Below are positions 42,651 to 51,222 of a stretch of 64,000 nucleotides of DNA, in pieces. The first letter of the stretch is position 1; each line of letters starts with the position of its first letter. Source of the DNA: JBEVJC01 sp040510375 (GTDB taxonomy: Bacteria > Bacteroidota > Bacteroidia > Chitinophagales > Chitinophagaceae); contig JBEVJC010000007.1 in the NCBI GenBank assembly GCA_040510375.1, positions 1 to 64,000 on the forward strand, written 5' to 3'. A program made the translations under genes and the position numbers. The notes beneath the pieces were generated by a model, which made no database searches, was not told the origin of the DNA, and saw nothing but the letters and a program-made list of their open reading frames with translations.

Positions 42651-44585
42651 TCACCGGATAAGTGTGATCGATCCCTTCCTTTCATACCTTTTACCAATAT
42701 AGTCAACTGCAGCAAGCCGCCAGACATATACACCGGTGGGTTGTGTGATGCCATTAACAGTACCATCCCATTGGCGGTTGCGGTCGCGCGAAGAGAAAAT
42801 CAATTGTCCCCAGCGGTTATAGATCATGAAGTATTCAATATCCCTGATACCGATATAATAAGGACCCAGTTTGTCATTTATATTATCGTTGTTGGGAGAA
42901 AAGCCGGTTGGCACATAAATCTCCGAACCCTTAAACACTTCCAGGCTGATATCATCCCTGTCAACACAGCCTTCTGCGGTGGTGACAGTAAGCCAGTAGG
43001 TGATATTATCCTGTGGAGTTACTACAGGACTGGCCGTTGCGGCATCGTTAATCCAGATATCTGGCGACCAGGAATAACTTACCCCGCCAGTACCGTTCAA
43101 TTGGTACGGATCGTCTTTAATCACAATAGTGTCCCTGCCTGCATTGGCCACGGCCTGGTTTACAAAGACGGGTACAGTACTGGTGGCCGACCTGCAACCG
43201 TTATCAGCAGTGGCATATAACTGCACATCATAGTTTCCGGGCTCCCTGAAAATATGTGATACGTTTTGTCGGGGTGATACCCGGTTTTCTTCGAAGGTCC
43301 AGTTCCAGGAATTTATTGTGGTAGCATTATCGACCTGTACTGCATTGAACCCGATGGTCTCGTTTACACATCCATCGCTGGCTGATCCACTCACCTGCGG
43401 AACAGGAAGCAGTTCAAAAGCCTGTTGTACTGGTGTTGAAACACATCCGTGATTGCTGGTCACCGAGAGATCCAGGTAATGTTGTCCGGGTACAAGGTTT
43501 GAAAGATCAGGTGAAGGGGTAGACGGCAGGGCATTACCATCCACCAGCCAGTTCCATTGACTGATGCTGCCCACATTTACCGTGGATCCATTGAGTAATA
43601 CCGGTTGCTGGCCTGCGCAGGTATCACTTATCGCAAAGCTGGCCACCGGATAATCACCAATGGTGATCGTGCGGTACAAGGTATCACTTTCACAACCATC
43701 AAAACCTTTAATGGCCATCTTAACATTATACAAACCGGCACCAGGATAAGTATGCGGAGGGATATTTTGAACATTATAGGTAGTACCGTCACCCAGGTCC
43801 CAGTAATAGCTACTCACCGGGGCAAAGGATTCCGAACTGTTGGAAAAAGTAATGGACTCGCCTTCACAGGCAGTATTATCGGGATGATTGGTCGTGAAAA
43901 GCGGATTGAGTGCGGTACAGAACTGTTGCAGGTTATATGAGCCGCCGGTTGCCGCACTGAAGCCCCAGTATACCAGGGGGTCGCCGTTGAAAATATTACT
44001 AACAAGGTTATATGTACTGGTGACCCGAAGGGTGCCGTCAAAATAAGCACGCAGCGTAAAAGTAGCTGCATCCCATGATATACGAAGTGTATGCCACTGA
44101 CAGTCTTCGATATTGGAATTGCTGACAGAAGCCTGCACCGGACCACTCAGGTCGGAACCATGTGTGAGATCGCCATTGGTCTGGATGCTGATATGATCAT
44201 AAGACGGATCCCTGTTATTATCATTCTGCCAGGTATCGAGTGTAACACCCACCGATGGAACCACTCCTTCAAAACCGAGTCCGCCCCCGGAAGCACCCAC
44301 ACTTGTACCCTTTGGCTGCAGCATGAAAACAATACCGTCTGCACCATTATTATCCTGGCATCCCAGATATACATTAAAAATAAAATCGAAGGAACTGGTA
44401 AGATCGATCCTCGTTGCATTCCATACGCTGCCGCTGGTGAACGTGTTGGCAGTTGTAAGCCTGTAACAATTGCAGGTGACAGGTAATGCACTCCCATTTG
44501 ATATATAGGTGCCTGACTGCGCTGAAACAGCAATGCTGTAAACCAGCACCGAAAATAAAAAGAATCCCCGGATCAAAAATTTCAT
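42651..44585 (-). CDS. Secreted lectin-like/PKD protein with T9SS type B sorting domain
   Basis: A 644-residue protein from ATG 44585. Signal peptide (about 1-23, ending VSAQ). L-type lectin-like domain about 25-235 (NNGADGIVFMLQPKG, LGFEGVVPSVGVTLDTWQND). Two to three PKD-type beta domains follow (YYWDLGDGTTYNVQ, QWNWLVDG, SWNWTFEENRVSPRQNVSHIF). Then comes a C-terminal gliding-motility-type sorting domain of about 90 residues (YVPTGFSPNNDNINDKLGP to YERKGSITLIR). It is exported by the type IX system and exposed at the surface or released, probably binding carbohydrate. Confidence 0.9.
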   Translation of the reverse strand: MKFLIRGFFLFSVLVYSIAVSAQSGTYISNGSALPVTCNCYRLTTANTFTSGSVWNATRIDLTSSFDFIFNVYLGCQDNNGADGIVFMLQPKGTSVGASGGGLGFEGVVPSVGVTLDTWQNDNNRDPSYDHISIQTNGDLTHGSDLSGPVQASVSNSNIEDCQWHTLRISWDAATFTLRAYFDGTLRVTSTYNLVSNIFNGDPLVYWGFSAATGGSYNLQQFCTALNPLFTTNHPDNTACEGESITFSNSSESFAPVSSYYWDLGDGTTYNVQNIPPHTYPGAGLYNVKMAIKGFDGCESDTLYRTITIGDYPVASFAISDTCAGQQPVLLNGSTVNVGSISQWNWLVDGNALPSTPSPDLSNLVPGQHYLDLSVTSNHGCVSTPVQQAFELLPVPQVSGSASDGCVNETIGFNAVQVDNATTINSWNWTFEENRVSPRQNVSHIFREPGNYDVQLYATADNGCRSATSTVPVFVNQAVANAGRDTIVIKDDPYQLNGTGGVSYSWSPDIWINDAATASPVVTPQDNITYWLTVTTAEGCVDRDDISLEVFKGSEIYVPTGFSPNNDNINDKLGPYYIGIRDIEYFMIYNRWGQLIFSSRDRNRQWDGTVNGITQPTGVYVWRLAAVDYIGKRYERKGSITLIR

Positions 44586-44629
44586 GCTTGACTGGCAAGA
44601 TAATGTTTTATCCAGTACGGTGGCTGCGA

Positions 44630-45574
44630 TCAGGACAGCATTCCTTCTTTCCGGGAGGTTTCCCAAAGCTTACGTCCGTATCCCTTGAATACATGCTTTT
44701 CGCTGTGGTAGGATGACCGGACCAGCGGACCGCTTTCCACATAGTCGACCCCCAGGTTGTATCCGAAATCGCGGTACTCATTAAACTCATCAGGATGGAC
44801 AAACCGTTTAACAGGCAGGTGTTTCTGTGTTGGCTGCAGGTACTGGCCGATAGTAATCACGTCGCAGCCATTATCATGCAGGTCGCGGATGGTCTGGAAT
44901 ACTTCTTCGCGCGTTTCCCCGAGACCCAGCATGATGCCACTCTTGGTGCGGCGTCCGCCTTCTTTCAGGGTCCGGATTACTTCCATACTTCTCCAGTATT
45001 TAGCCTGGATCCGCACCTGGCGGGTAAGACGTTCCACTGTTTCAATATTATGCGAAACCACTTCTGGTGCGGCTTCAATAACCCTTGCGATATCAGGCTT
45101 GTTCCCCTTAAAATCACCAATCAGGGTTTCGAGTGTAGTATCGGGATTCAGTGCCTTTACGGCCTTGATTGTATTATACCAGATGGCAGCTCCGCCGTCT
45201 TTCAGTTCATCACGGTCAACCGATGTAATAACAGCATGTTTCACCTTCATCAGGTGAATAGCTTCTGCCACCCGCTGTGGCTCATCCCAGTCAACCGGTT
45301 CAGGTCTTCCCGTTGCCACTGCACAGAAACCGCAACTCCGGGTACAGATATTTCCGAGGATCATAAATGTGGCGGTGCCGGCACCCCAGCATTCACCCAT
45401 ATTCGGGCAGTTACCACTTTCGCAGATCGTATGGAGTTTATGTGTATCAACCAGGCTCCTTACATGTTTATAACTTTCGCCGATTGGAAGTTTAACCCTA
45501 AGCCAGTCCGGCTTTTTGATCCGCTGTGCCGGCGACGGTGTATTTGTGGAAGAAACTATAGGGAGTTCTGTCAT
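44630..45574 (-). CDS. lipA: Lipoyl synthase
   Basis: A 314-residue radical-SAM enzyme that inserts two sulfurs into protein-bound octanoate. Both iron-sulfur motifs are complete: CESGNCPNMGEC (C51, C56, C62) for the auxiliary cluster and CTRSCGFC (C77, C81, C84) for the SAM cluster. The C-terminal SSYHSEK, which supplies the Ser ligand, is also present. Length is as usual. It is preceded by a perfect -7 box four bases before the ATG, so it is probably a leaderless, single-gene transcript. The genes for the octanoyl transferase and lipoylated complexes are not in the window. Confidence 0.97.
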   Translation of the reverse strand: MTELPIVSSTNTPSPAQRIKKPDWLRVKLPIGESYKHVRSLVDTHKLHTICESGNCPNMGECWGAGTATFMILGNICTRSCGFCAVATGRPEPVDWDEPQRVAEAIHLMKVKHAVITSVDRDELKDGGAAIWYNTIKAVKALNPDTTLETLIGDFKGNKPDIARVIEAAPEVVSHNIETVERLTRQVRIQAKYWRSMEVIRTLKEGGRRTKSGIMLGLGETREEVFQTIRDLHDNGCDVITIGQYLQPTQKHLPVKRFVHPDEFNEYRDFGYNLGVDYVESGPLVRSSYHSEKHVFKGYGRKLWETSRKEGMLS

Positions 45575-45578
45575 AGGA

Positions 45579-45586
45579 CAAAATTA
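45579..45586 (-). promoter_or_regulatory. -7 box TAATTTTG, leaderless arrangement
   Basis: On the minus strand TAATTTTG-TCCT-ATG: a perfect TAnnTTTG box exactly four bases before the lipA start. Confidence 0.65.
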
Positions 45587-45602
45587 CGGGGTAATGATAA
45601 AT

Positions 45603-45633
45603 AAATAAAACGGCGACACTACTTCCGTCGCCC
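45603..45633 (-). terminator. Intrinsic terminator overlapping the stop codon of the outer-membrane protein gene
   Basis: On the minus strand GGCGAC (45632-45627) pairs with GTCGCC (45617-45612), loop of nine bases, followed by GTTTTATTTATTT. The TAG stop (45619-45621) lies inside the loop, so the last codons form the first arm. It ends the 45619-46413 gene just before the lipA promoter. Confidence 0.65.
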
Positions 45634-46413
45634 GAAAAGAATGGCGAGATGGCCCTGGAAGAACAACTTTTTATCATTCTGGAAAAGCAGGATGGGAATA
45701 TCATCTGTATAATAATCGGCACTCAACCCGATCTCCATTCCACTCACCGTTTCATTAAAGCGTCCCCAGTCAAATCTCATCGCAAGTTTTGCAAACGCAC
45801 CTGGTTTAACCTTGATCTCACTCCAGCCTTTTCCGAAACCGCCACGACTAAGGAACGGACCGCCCAGGAATTCTGTACTATCCGATTCAGTAAACCTGAT
45901 GGTCTTCGGATTCCTGGTAGCATCTTCGATCGTAATATAATATGGTCGCAGTAAACCAAGCGTCAGTCCGGCATTGTAGATGGCCGATACTGCCACTCCG
46001 TTTTTATTGCCTTTCTGGCCAAGTATATATTGCTGGCCAAATCCAAGTGATACCGGATAGAAATAATTTATTTTGCCATATACGAATGGAGATCCAAAGG
46101 GAAAACTTCCGCCAAATAATTTTTCTTCCCTTGGATGTTTCACTTCTGCAACATCAATTCGAAAGATATTCGTCTTCCTGTTGGTCTTCATAAAACCCAG
46201 TTCATAGAAGACACCATACCCGTTTGTGCGCAACTGGATTCCGAAAATGCTCTGGCGTTCAAACACCAGTACACCCTCCTCGGACTGTCTTATCAGCTCA
46301 CTTATTCGATTTTTCTTGGCTTCTTTTCTTTGAAGCCTGTCCTCACGGGAGCTTTGCGACTGGGCAGCGCTGGCAAGCAACACTACAGAAACAATCAGGC
46401 AAAATTTCTTCAC
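45619..46413 (-). CDS. Predicted outer-membrane beta-barrel protein
   Basis: A 264-residue protein with a signal peptide (1-19, ending AAQS), a charged helical segment (SREDRLQRKEAKKNRISELIRQ) and then alternating hydrophobic/polar strands rich in Gly and aromatic residues (YGVFYELGFM, YFYPVSLGFGQQYIL, FFQGHLAILFGRRK at the end), as in small beta-barrels. The start codon is GTG (46413); no ATG alternative exists. Function unknown. Divergent from the OsmC gene by 68 bases. It often accompanies lipA in related genomes as far as I recall, but this is not checked. Confidence 0.7.
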   Translation of the reverse strand: MKKFCLIVSVVLLASAAQSQSSREDRLQRKEAKKNRISELIRQSEEGVLVFERQSIFGIQLRTNGYGVFYELGFMKTNRKTNIFRIDVAEVKHPREEKLFGGSFPFGSPFVYGKINYFYPVSLGFGQQYILGQKGNKNGVAVSAIYNAGLTLGLLRPYYITIEDATRNPKTIRFTESDSTEFLGGPFLSRGGFGKGWSEIKVKPGAFAKLAMRFDWGRFNETVSGMEIGLSADYYTDDIPILLFQNDKKLFFQGHLAILFGRRK

Positions 46414-46481
46414 AAACTTTCTTTTGAGTTATAAGAGCGATTTCGGTACTTGTATAACGTAAATTTAGGGCAAAAATTGAA

Positions 46482-46895
46482 ATGACCTCTACAGTACTTT
46501 ATACCGGCGACCTTCGAACTGTCTGTACTCACCTGCAAAGCGGCTCCGATTTCGAAACGGACGCCCCTGTTGATAACAATGGGAAGGGGGAAAGGTTCTC
46601 CCCTACAGACCTGCTGGCCACCAGTCTTGGCACCTGCATGGTCACCGTAATGGGCATCAAGGCCCGGACCATGGGGTTCGACCTGGACTTTGTTAAACTG
46701 GAAGTGTTAAAAATTATGAAATCCGAACCCCGCCGTGTTGGCGGCATCCGTGTTTTCTTCCATATTCCTGAACATCTGCGTGACCTGGACGAAAAAACTA
46801 AGACAATCCTCAAAAATACCGGGCATAACTGTCCGGTGATGCACAGTATCCATCCCGATATTGAAGTTTTCATAGATTGGGGTGCCTGGGGTTAA
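46482..46895 (+). CDS. OsmC/Ohr-family protein
   Basis: A 137-residue protein with both redox-active cysteines in context: LATSLGTCMVTVMG and NTGHNCPVMHSI. These reduce organic hydroperoxides in Ohr/OsmC proteins as homodimers. The N-terminal strand part (VLYTGDLRTVCTHLQSG) and FSPTDLLA are typical of the YhfA-like OsmC subgroup. Its last 26 bases overlap the 3' end of the opposing DUF2851 gene. A -7-like TAAATTTA precedes it at about 46461. Confidence 0.92.
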   Translation: MTSTVLYTGDLRTVCTHLQSGSDFETDAPVDNNGKGERFSPTDLLATSLGTCMVTVMGIKARTMGFDLDFVKLEVLKIMKSEPRRVGGIRVFFHIPEHLRDLDEKTKTILKNTGHNCPVMHSIHPDIEVFIDWGAWG

Positions 46896-48138
46896 GAATG
46901 GAATATCCAACTGCACAATCAAGGCAACGGCGCTGATCGCAATACTGGCTTTTGAGTTCGATGACAGCCTGGCTGTCAAATGCATTCTCCTGCCCGAACC
47001 CGAACGTCTCCAGGGTATCAGTGAGTGAATTGTTTTCCCTTGAAAGTTGTTGTAACCAGCCAATAGCACGCTGGCCATAACGTTCGTCTCCGGTAGCAGT
47101 GGAATATTCAAACAATAATGGCACAACGGTATTGATAATAATATTACCTGCCATAAAACTCCCGAGTTTCCCTGAGGCACCAGCCGAACGGATTCCGGGC
47201 CGGTAATGATTGTCCCAGTAGTCCGATGCTTTAACCTGCAGTAAATATTTCATGTCGCGGAGAACAGCAGTATCCAGCAGCCGGACCTGCAGGTTATCGA
47301 ACCGGTGAAGAATCATTGCCAGCTGGGCCAGACGCAGGCTGGGAAAATTACGGGGCCGCATCCGCAAAAAATTTACCTGCACCGGAATTGCTGTAAGTCC
47401 ATACTTCAGGGAAAGAAGATGATATTCTGCCGCCAGGTGCTGACTGTATTGATCTGTGGCGGGAGGGCCGAGTAACCCTGCCTGCCCCAGCAGTAATGCT
47501 TCCAGCCTGATGATATTGTTTTTTTGCCTTGCGATGATCCGTTTGTCGACCGAACGGGCCATTGTTTCAAAAGCATCTGCATTCACCTTGTATCCGAAAT
47601 TCCGCGCAAGCATCCACCAGCAGGTGGTTTCCCAGTCGTTTCCATTTGCCCTGTTAAACGACCTGATTAACGAAGCCTTCCTTTCCAGTCTTTCAAAGAG
47701 CAACCTGTCTTTCCATGACAACCATCCCAATGCCGTGAGATGACTGGTATTACCGTTACATGGTATATAGGCCTGGTTACGCATGAGCTGTTCATATTTT
47801 GAAAACAGGAGTCCCGGTATGCGGTCATGCAGTTCCAGTACGGGAATATCATTTACCATACTATCGTGTTTCCATACCACATGCAGGACCACATTGCCAT
47901 AGTTGCGGTCGTCCTGGTGCTGGTGTTTTCGCCAGTCGGATGTACGCAGGTGAAGCTCCACATTGCCCACCCAGCGAATACCATTGATATGGATCATTGC
48001 ATTGGCAAAGTCGGGCCCCTGGTCGCGGTTCAGCATTCCCGGATGGACCACCATAATTTTTTCGCCTGTTACAGCCGACAGTTCATTCCGGTTAAAATAT
48101 TGGAATCGCCAGATAAATTGAAGCAGTTGTTCCGTCAT
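46870..48138 (-). CDS. DUF2851 family protein
   Basis: A 422-residue protein from ATG 48138 (upstream ATGs at 48162 and 48177 are in frame). The start MTEQLLQFIWRFQYFN and the segment PGMLNRDQGPDFANAMIHINGIRWVGNVELHLRTSDW are the hallmark of DUF2851. The C-terminus has a CxxxxxCxxC cluster (YCDQRRCLDCAVG) that may bind metal. The DQGPDFxxA/GNVELH part recalls nuclease folds, but no activity is known to me. Cytoplasmic. It overlaps the OsmC gene tail to tail by 26 bases. Confidence 0.85.
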   Translation of the reverse strand: MTEQLLQFIWRFQYFNRNELSAVTGEKIMVVHPGMLNRDQGPDFANAMIHINGIRWVGNVELHLRTSDWRKHQHQDDRNYGNVVLHVVWKHDSMVNDIPVLELHDRIPGLLFSKYEQLMRNQAYIPCNGNTSHLTALGWLSWKDRLLFERLERKASLIRSFNRANGNDWETTCWWMLARNFGYKVNADAFETMARSVDKRIIARQKNNIIRLEALLLGQAGLLGPPATDQYSQHLAAEYHLLSLKYGLTAIPVQVNFLRMRPRNFPSLRLAQLAMILHRFDNLQVRLLDTAVLRDMKYLLQVKASDYWDNHYRPGIRSAGASGKLGSFMAGNIIINTVVPLLFEYSTATGDERYGQRAIGWLQQLSRENNSLTDTLETFGFGQENAFDSQAVIELKSQYCDQRRCLDCAVGYSILNPRHPNL

Positions 48139-48341
48139 GTCGCCAGGTTTCAGCCGATCCATCGATCCGGTGTCCAATCAATTCAGCAACCGGCATTTCT
48201 TTTCGGCTAATCATTCAGTAATGCCAATGATGACTTGTTTAACTGGTTCAGCCCGGGTAAAGATGATGAATGGGAAGGCCGGAACCATGGGAAAAAAACG
48301 GGAGGGAATCTGTAAAATCCTGATTGGAATCCGGAAAATAA

Positions 48342-48908
48342 TCAATCAGCCATAAATTCCCGGAGAGATCTCACTACGCGGCTGACGGGGAGACCCATTA
48401 CATTATAAAAATCGCCGCTCACAGACCGGATACCGGTGACCCCGATCCATTCCTGGATAGCGTATGCACCAGCCTTATCATATGGCTTATACTTATCGAC
48501 ATAAAATTCTATTCCCTCACTGTCCAGTGGATGGAAACTTACTTCGGTGATGTCGGCAAACACCCGTTCTTTCGTTCCCTGCATAATCGCAACGCCGGTG
48601 ATCACCTGGTGGGTCCGGCCGGAAAGATCATTCAGGATACTGATAGCATCGGTACGGTCGGCTGGTTTACCAATAATCCGGTCGCCCAGCACCACAATCG
48701 TATCAGCAGCCAGCACCACCCGCTGCGGATATTGGGGTATAATGGCAAGTGCTTTATTGCGCGCTATATGGATGGCGGTTTCGGATGGGGAAAGACCGGG
48801 CGGATAACTTTCATCGGTACATTTAATAATTACTTCAAAGGGAATCTCTGCCCATTCAAGTAATTGTTTGCGACGTGGCGAAGCAGATGCGAGTAAAATC
48901 GGATTCAT
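48342..48908 (-). CDS. maf: Maf-family nucleoside triphosphate pyrophosphatase
   Basis: A 188-residue protein. The signature SASPRRKQLLEWA is at the N-terminus; conserved KALAI, AADTIVVLGD, GKPADRTDAISIL, DKAGAYAIQ and SGDFYNVMGLPV match the dTTP/UTP pyrophosphatase branch (YhdE type), which removes non-canonical nucleotides. Its ATG overlaps the stop of the UbiA gene by four bases, so it is the last member of the kdsC-ubiA-maf unit. Confidence 0.95.
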   Translation of the reverse strand: MNPILLASASPRRKQLLEWAEIPFEVIIKCTDESYPPGLSPSETAIHIARNKALAIIPQYPQRVVLAADTIVVLGDRIIGKPADRTDAISILNDLSGRTHQVITGVAIMQGTKERVFADITEVSFHPLDSEGIEFYVDKYKPYDKAGAYAIQEWIGVTGIRSVSGDFYNVMGLPVSRVVRSLREFMAD

Positions 48909-49837
48909 AGGTAAAAATAAAAAAAGATCATGGAGAGAATCCCGGTAAACATCACAAACTTGGTATATTGACTCAGCTGGTGGTAATCACGTATTGTTGA
49001 TGCATTCTGAAGTTTGCGCCCGATAACAAACAGGGGTATCACAATGGCAACAACACAATAAACCACGGCCCACCACCACTGGAATTGCAGGATATAAACC
49101 TGGATAATACAAAGGATACCTACCAGTATAATCAGCCAGATAGCGGTATACACTTTTGTTACATTCACTCCCCATACAATCGGCATGGTACGGCATCCGT
49201 ACCGTTCATCGCCCTCACGGTCTTCCACGTCCTTGATGGCTTCGCGGATCAGTGTTATGATAAATGCAAAACCCGCATACAGGAAGGCAAACCGGAAAAA
49301 TTTAGCCTGTCCCGGATGGTGTTCACCCAGTGCATCGTGGATACTTAATTTGGAAAAGAAAATTACGAGGATGGTCCAGGAGGTCAGTACGGCAATGACC
49401 AGGTTTCCGATCAGCAGCTTACGTTTGAATGTGGTGGAATAAAACCAGAGGAGGATTACGCAGAATATATTGGCCAGCACCAGGTACCATTTCTGCAGCA
49501 CCGGTAATGCAAGGGCAGTCAGAATAACCCCGCTTGAACTGAGCATGAAGTGCCAGGCAATGGCCCAACGCCTGCTGATAAACCGGTCAACCACCATTCG
49601 CTGGGGTTTGTTGACCTCATCAATATTGATATCAAAATAATCATTGATGATATAACCTGCCGCAGCAATAAACATTGAACCCAGAACCAGCAGGATAAAA
49701 TTGCGGGTATCGTTCACGGGCAGGTCCTGTTGGTACAGCGGATAAAAAATGCAGATCTGGAACAACACCTGCGTCAGTGCCAGGAAGAACAGATTGGGAA
49801 GCCTGATCATTTTAAAAAACGCGGCGATCAGTCTCAT
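48905..49837 (-). CDS. UbiA-family prenyltransferase (geranylgeranylglycerol-phosphate synthase-like)
   Basis: A 310-residue membrane protein from ATG 49837 with about nine helices. Both Asp motifs are intact: YIINDYFDINIDEVNKP (N65, D66, D69, D73) and REAIKDVEDREGDERYG. It transfers a polyprenyl chain to an acceptor at the cytoplasmic membrane. In Bacteroidota this type is often annotated as digeranylgeranylglyceryl-phosphate synthase-like; the true acceptor is uncertain (quinone precursor or glycerol phosphate). It is a useful contrast to the degenerate UbiA-like protein at 40392. Confidence 0.9.
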   Translation of the reverse strand: MRLIAAFFKMIRLPNLFFLALTQVLFQICIFYPLYQQDLPVNDTRNFILLVLGSMFIAAAGYIINDYFDINIDEVNKPQRMVVDRFISRRWAIAWHFMLSSSGVILTALALPVLQKWYLVLANIFCVILLWFYSTTFKRKLLIGNLVIAVLTSWTILVIFFSKLSIHDALGEHHPGQAKFFRFAFLYAGFAFIITLIREAIKDVEDREGDERYGCRTMPIVWGVNVTKVYTAIWLIILVGILCIIQVYILQFQWWWAVVYCVVAIVIPLFVIGRKLQNASTIRDYHQLSQYTKFVMFTGILSMIFFYFYL

Positions 49838-49880
49838 TGCATGATAATTTTTCGGAAGATAAGGAGAAACGGCATATCCA

Positions 49881-50402
49881 TCAGCTTGAAGTGATGGACG
49901 TATCACCGGTCCAGTGTCCATTTAATTTCAGTACCTGCTCAATCACATCGCGTACGCAACCATTACCACCTGCTACCGGAGAAATATATCCGGCCACGGC
50001 CCTGATTTCTTCAATGGCATCAGCGGGACAGCAGAATAAACCGGCCATGCCGGCAACAGGAAGATCGGGCATATCATCTCCCATAAAGAGTAATTGTTCC
50101 CTGGGTATTGAGCGGTCGCGGCAATAGTCACGGATAAAACTTCCTTTATCCCTTACTGCCATATAGATTTCCGTTACACCAAGTTTTTGTAACCGGTCGG
50201 TCACGGGCGCCGAATCGGCACCTGAAACAATACTTACATGGTAACCTTTTTTTACTGCCAGCTGGATGGCATACCCATCACGGATACTCATGATCCTTGC
50301 CTGCAGGCCGTTTTCCAGCACCAGCACTTTGCCATCGGTTAACACACCGTCCATATCAAAAACAAAAGTGGTGATAGGTTTAAAAAGACCGGATTTACTC
50401 AT
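49881..50402 (-). CDS. kdsC: KdsC-like HAD phosphatase (Kdo-8-phosphate phosphatase)
   Basis: A 173-residue HAD protein of the capless C0 type: FVFDMDGVLTDG with D16 and D18, MSIRDGYAIQLAVKKG, IVSGADS, then LLFMGDDMPDLPVAGMAGLFCCPADA, a close fit to KdsC tetramers that make Kdo for lipopolysaccharide. The RDG in SIRDGYA and the GDDxxDLP motif are diagnostic. First in line before the UbiA and Maf genes (gap 43 bases). Confidence 0.9.
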   Translation of the reverse strand: MSKSGLFKPITTFVFDMDGVLTDGKVLVLENGLQARIMSIRDGYAIQLAVKKGYHVSIVSGADSAPVTDRLQKLGVTEIYMAVRDKGSFIRDYCRDRSIPREQLLFMGDDMPDLPVAGMAGLFCCPADAIEEIRAVAGYISPVAGGNGCVRDVIEQVLKLNGHWTGDTSITSS

Positions 50403-50443
50403 TGATATTTTTGTTGACTCTTTAAATAATTGATGAATGGTAA

Positions 50444-51205
50444 CTAGGCAGACTCCCGGATGCTTTCCGACATGATCCGGTAAATCTTTTCCAGTTGTGG
50501 AAACGGGCGAAGTAACGCGAGATGTGCATTGATAGTATGTTCATCGCCCCTTGCGGCCGGACCTGTTTGCAGGGATGCGGCACTGGCAACAGATAACCTC
50601 GATGCAGTTTCCTGGATCAGCGGGTATAATTGTGTGAAATCGATACCTTCTTTTTTACAATAGTCTTCTGCAAGCGCATACAGGTGGTTGGTGAAATTGC
50701 TGGCGATCACGGCAGCGAGATGCAGTTTCACCCGCTGGTCGTCAGATGCAGTTTGTGCATTGTAGGGAGAAAGGGAGCTGGTGAGATCCACCAGTTTTTT
50801 CATTGACCGTTCATTTGATGCATCAATATATAAAGGTATGCCAGGTATGGCCCGCATTTCCTTACGGAGACTTTGTAAAGGATACAATACACCATAATCC
50901 TCACTAACCTGGCGGAGGATCTCTTTTGAAACAGAAGCGGCGGTATGGACCACCAATGCACCTGGTAAACGGAGGTCGGACACCAGTGATCCGATGGCAT
51001 CATCCGAAACAGCGATCATGTACAGGTCGGCATCCCGGTTCAGTAAACTCATATAGTTTGCCGATTCGGTATCCCATTCATAGGCGAGTTCACTTGCAGC
51101 CTGTGCATTACGACTCATCACCTGCAGGATAGTATGTCCCGCTTTTATGAACATCCTTCCCAATACTGCAGCCACGTTACCCGAACCAATTATTACAATA
51201 TTCAT
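50444..51205 (-). CDS. DUF2520 / NADP-dependent oxidoreductase-like Rossmann protein
   Basis: A 253-residue protein from ATG 51205. N-terminal Rossmann fold with IVIIGSGNVAAVLGRMF, then LYMIAVSDDAIGSLV and VVHTAASVSKEIL. The C-terminal helical DUF2520 domain has HLAAVIASNFTNHLYALAEDYCKKEG and the end RGDEHTINAHLALL, similar to pyrroline-5-carboxylate or F420-dependent reductases. The substrate is unknown. 42 bases upstream of kdsC, likely one transcript with the KdsC-UbiA-Maf genes. The frame opens further upstream but that part overlaps the divergent promoter. Confidence 0.88.
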   Translation of the reverse strand: MNIVIIGSGNVAAVLGRMFIKAGHTILQVMSRNAQAASELAYEWDTESANYMSLLNRDADLYMIAVSDDAIGSLVSDLRLPGALVVHTAASVSKEILRQVSEDYGVLYPLQSLRKEMRAIPGIPLYIDASNERSMKKLVDLTSSLSPYNAQTASDDQRVKLHLAAVIASNFTNHLYALAEDYCKKEGIDFTQLYPLIQETASRLSVASAASLQTGPAARGDEHTINAHLALLRPFPQLEKIYRIMSESIRESA

Positions 51206-51208
51206 GTT

Positions 51209-51216
51209 TACATTTG
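51209..51216 (+). promoter_or_regulatory. -7 box TACATTTG for the alpha/beta hydrolase
   Basis: TACATTTG-TAGGGC-ATG: a perfect box six bases before the start at 51223, near-leaderless. It sits only four bases from the opposing start codon at 51205, so the two divergent promoters overlap each other's coding ends. Confidence 0.6.
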
Positions 51217-51222
51217 TAGGGC

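Noticed and set aside
44795..45604. A 269-codon plus-strand frame over lipA
   Set aside because: It lies opposite a complete lipoyl synthase with both iron-sulfur motifs; the product is rich in Cys/His/Phe as expected from antisense reading.
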